Source: Neodontobutis hainanensis (lineage: Eukaryota > Chordata > Actinopteri > Gobiiformes > Odontobutidae). From it: a stretch of 64,000 nt of DNA. A model generated the notes under the pieces. That model saw only the letters and a list, made by a program, of their open reading frames with translations, had not been told where the DNA came from and ran no database searches. Every line of letters starts with the position of its first letter. Within the stretch, counting starts at the first letter, position 1. The DNA lies in contig JALDNG010000744.1 in assembly GCA_024349245.1 (NCBI GenBank), positions 81,001 to 145,000 on the forward strand, written 5' to 3'. The translations under genes and the position numbers were made by a program. This document shows, in pieces, positions 63,753 through 64,000 of the stretch.

Positions 63753-64000
63753 ATTAACTGCTTTAAACGAATTGGAAGAATTAAGAGTAGTTATGAGGGT
63801 TGCAGAGCCACCCTGTAGCATGCTCATTCAGGCAGTAACAAAGAAAGACATGACTTTTCGAATGGTACAAAATCTCAGACAGTTAAATAAATTATCAGTA
63901 AAAGATAAAAGAGTATTAATAAACCCACAGAAAGCAGTTCGAGGAATGAGTAATCTAAAGTTCAAAACAACCTTGATTTGGCGGATGGATTTTGGAGTGT
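63753..64000 (+). pseudogene. Unassigned coding fragment, runs off the window
   Basis: An open frame from about 63755 to the window end (TALNELEELRVVMRVAEPP; MTFRMVQNLRQLNK; FKTTLIWRMDFGV). It continues the strand and style of the gag-like region, with the L2 copy 3 between them, so it is probably the next part of the same retroelement-like unit. Domain not recognised. Confidence 0.4.

Overview
This window reads as repeat-dense teleost fish DNA. The case rests on fish-typical element families: a Rex3-type LINE, L2-type LINEs with the fish 3' tail, a Tx1-clade LINE embedded in 5S ribosomal DNA, a Helentron with a LINE-like endonuclease, and Harbinger, hAT, piggyBac, Tc1 and Tnp2/EnSpm-type DNA transposons. 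Long CA/GT tracts are also present. No conserved single-copy host gene is recognised with confidence. The best host-like candidate is an intron-containing OB-fold/zinc-ribbon gene at 23624-24758. Almost every other coding stretch is a decayed transposon gene. Exon limits were placed by eye from splice signals.

Layout. 1-2650: Rex3-type LINE (minus), part of a direct repeat of 9980-12650. 2957-3154: broken 5S rDNA. 3155-5126: 5' part of Tx1-clade LINE copy A. 5127-6880: Harbinger-associated Myb-like gene remnant. 6895-9476: Helentron (helicase, then endonuclease) split by a piggyBac derivative at 8132-8819. 9478-9670: Tc1/mariner scrap. 10270-13300: fuller Rex3 copy (minus). 14000-18000: Helentron scrap, BED-finger exon, LINE tail, and a multi-exon hAT gene with a long-TIR MITE in an intron. 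18000-22550: mostly unclassified repeats. 22550-25150: RPA-like gene. 25480-26945: dispersed teleost repeat. 26955-29744: LINE ORF2 pieces.

29745-55287 is one large nested structure. Tx1-clade LINE copy B runs 29745-31606, is interrupted by a piggyBac element (31611-39440, TTAA on both sides), resumes at 39445-40775, is interrupted by a 12.9-kb Tnp2/EnSpm-type transposon (40776-53702), and resumes at 53703-55287, where its poly(A) tail enters a 5S gene. The piggyBac carries its own 6.56-kb insertion (32341-38901) containing an L2 LINE, SGNH-hydrolase-like exons and a THAP-type exon. The EnSpm-type element carries an L2 LINE, a shrunken LTR retrotransposon, a solo LTR, a LINE tail and its own transposase and accessory genes.

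55289-64000: an intact 5S gene (55477-55595), then Tx1-clade LINE copy C starting inside another 5S copy (about 56004), a Tc1 transposase (minus), and a retroelement-like coding region cut up by a SINE, a solo LTR and an L2 LINE.

The most distinctive signal is that LINE copies A, B and C join 5S genes at the same place (about nt 22-26 of 5S). This is what a 5S-specific retrotransposon such as Mutsu (Tx1 clade) would leave. Many insertions can be ordered in time by nesting and confirmed by target-site duplications readable in the sequence.
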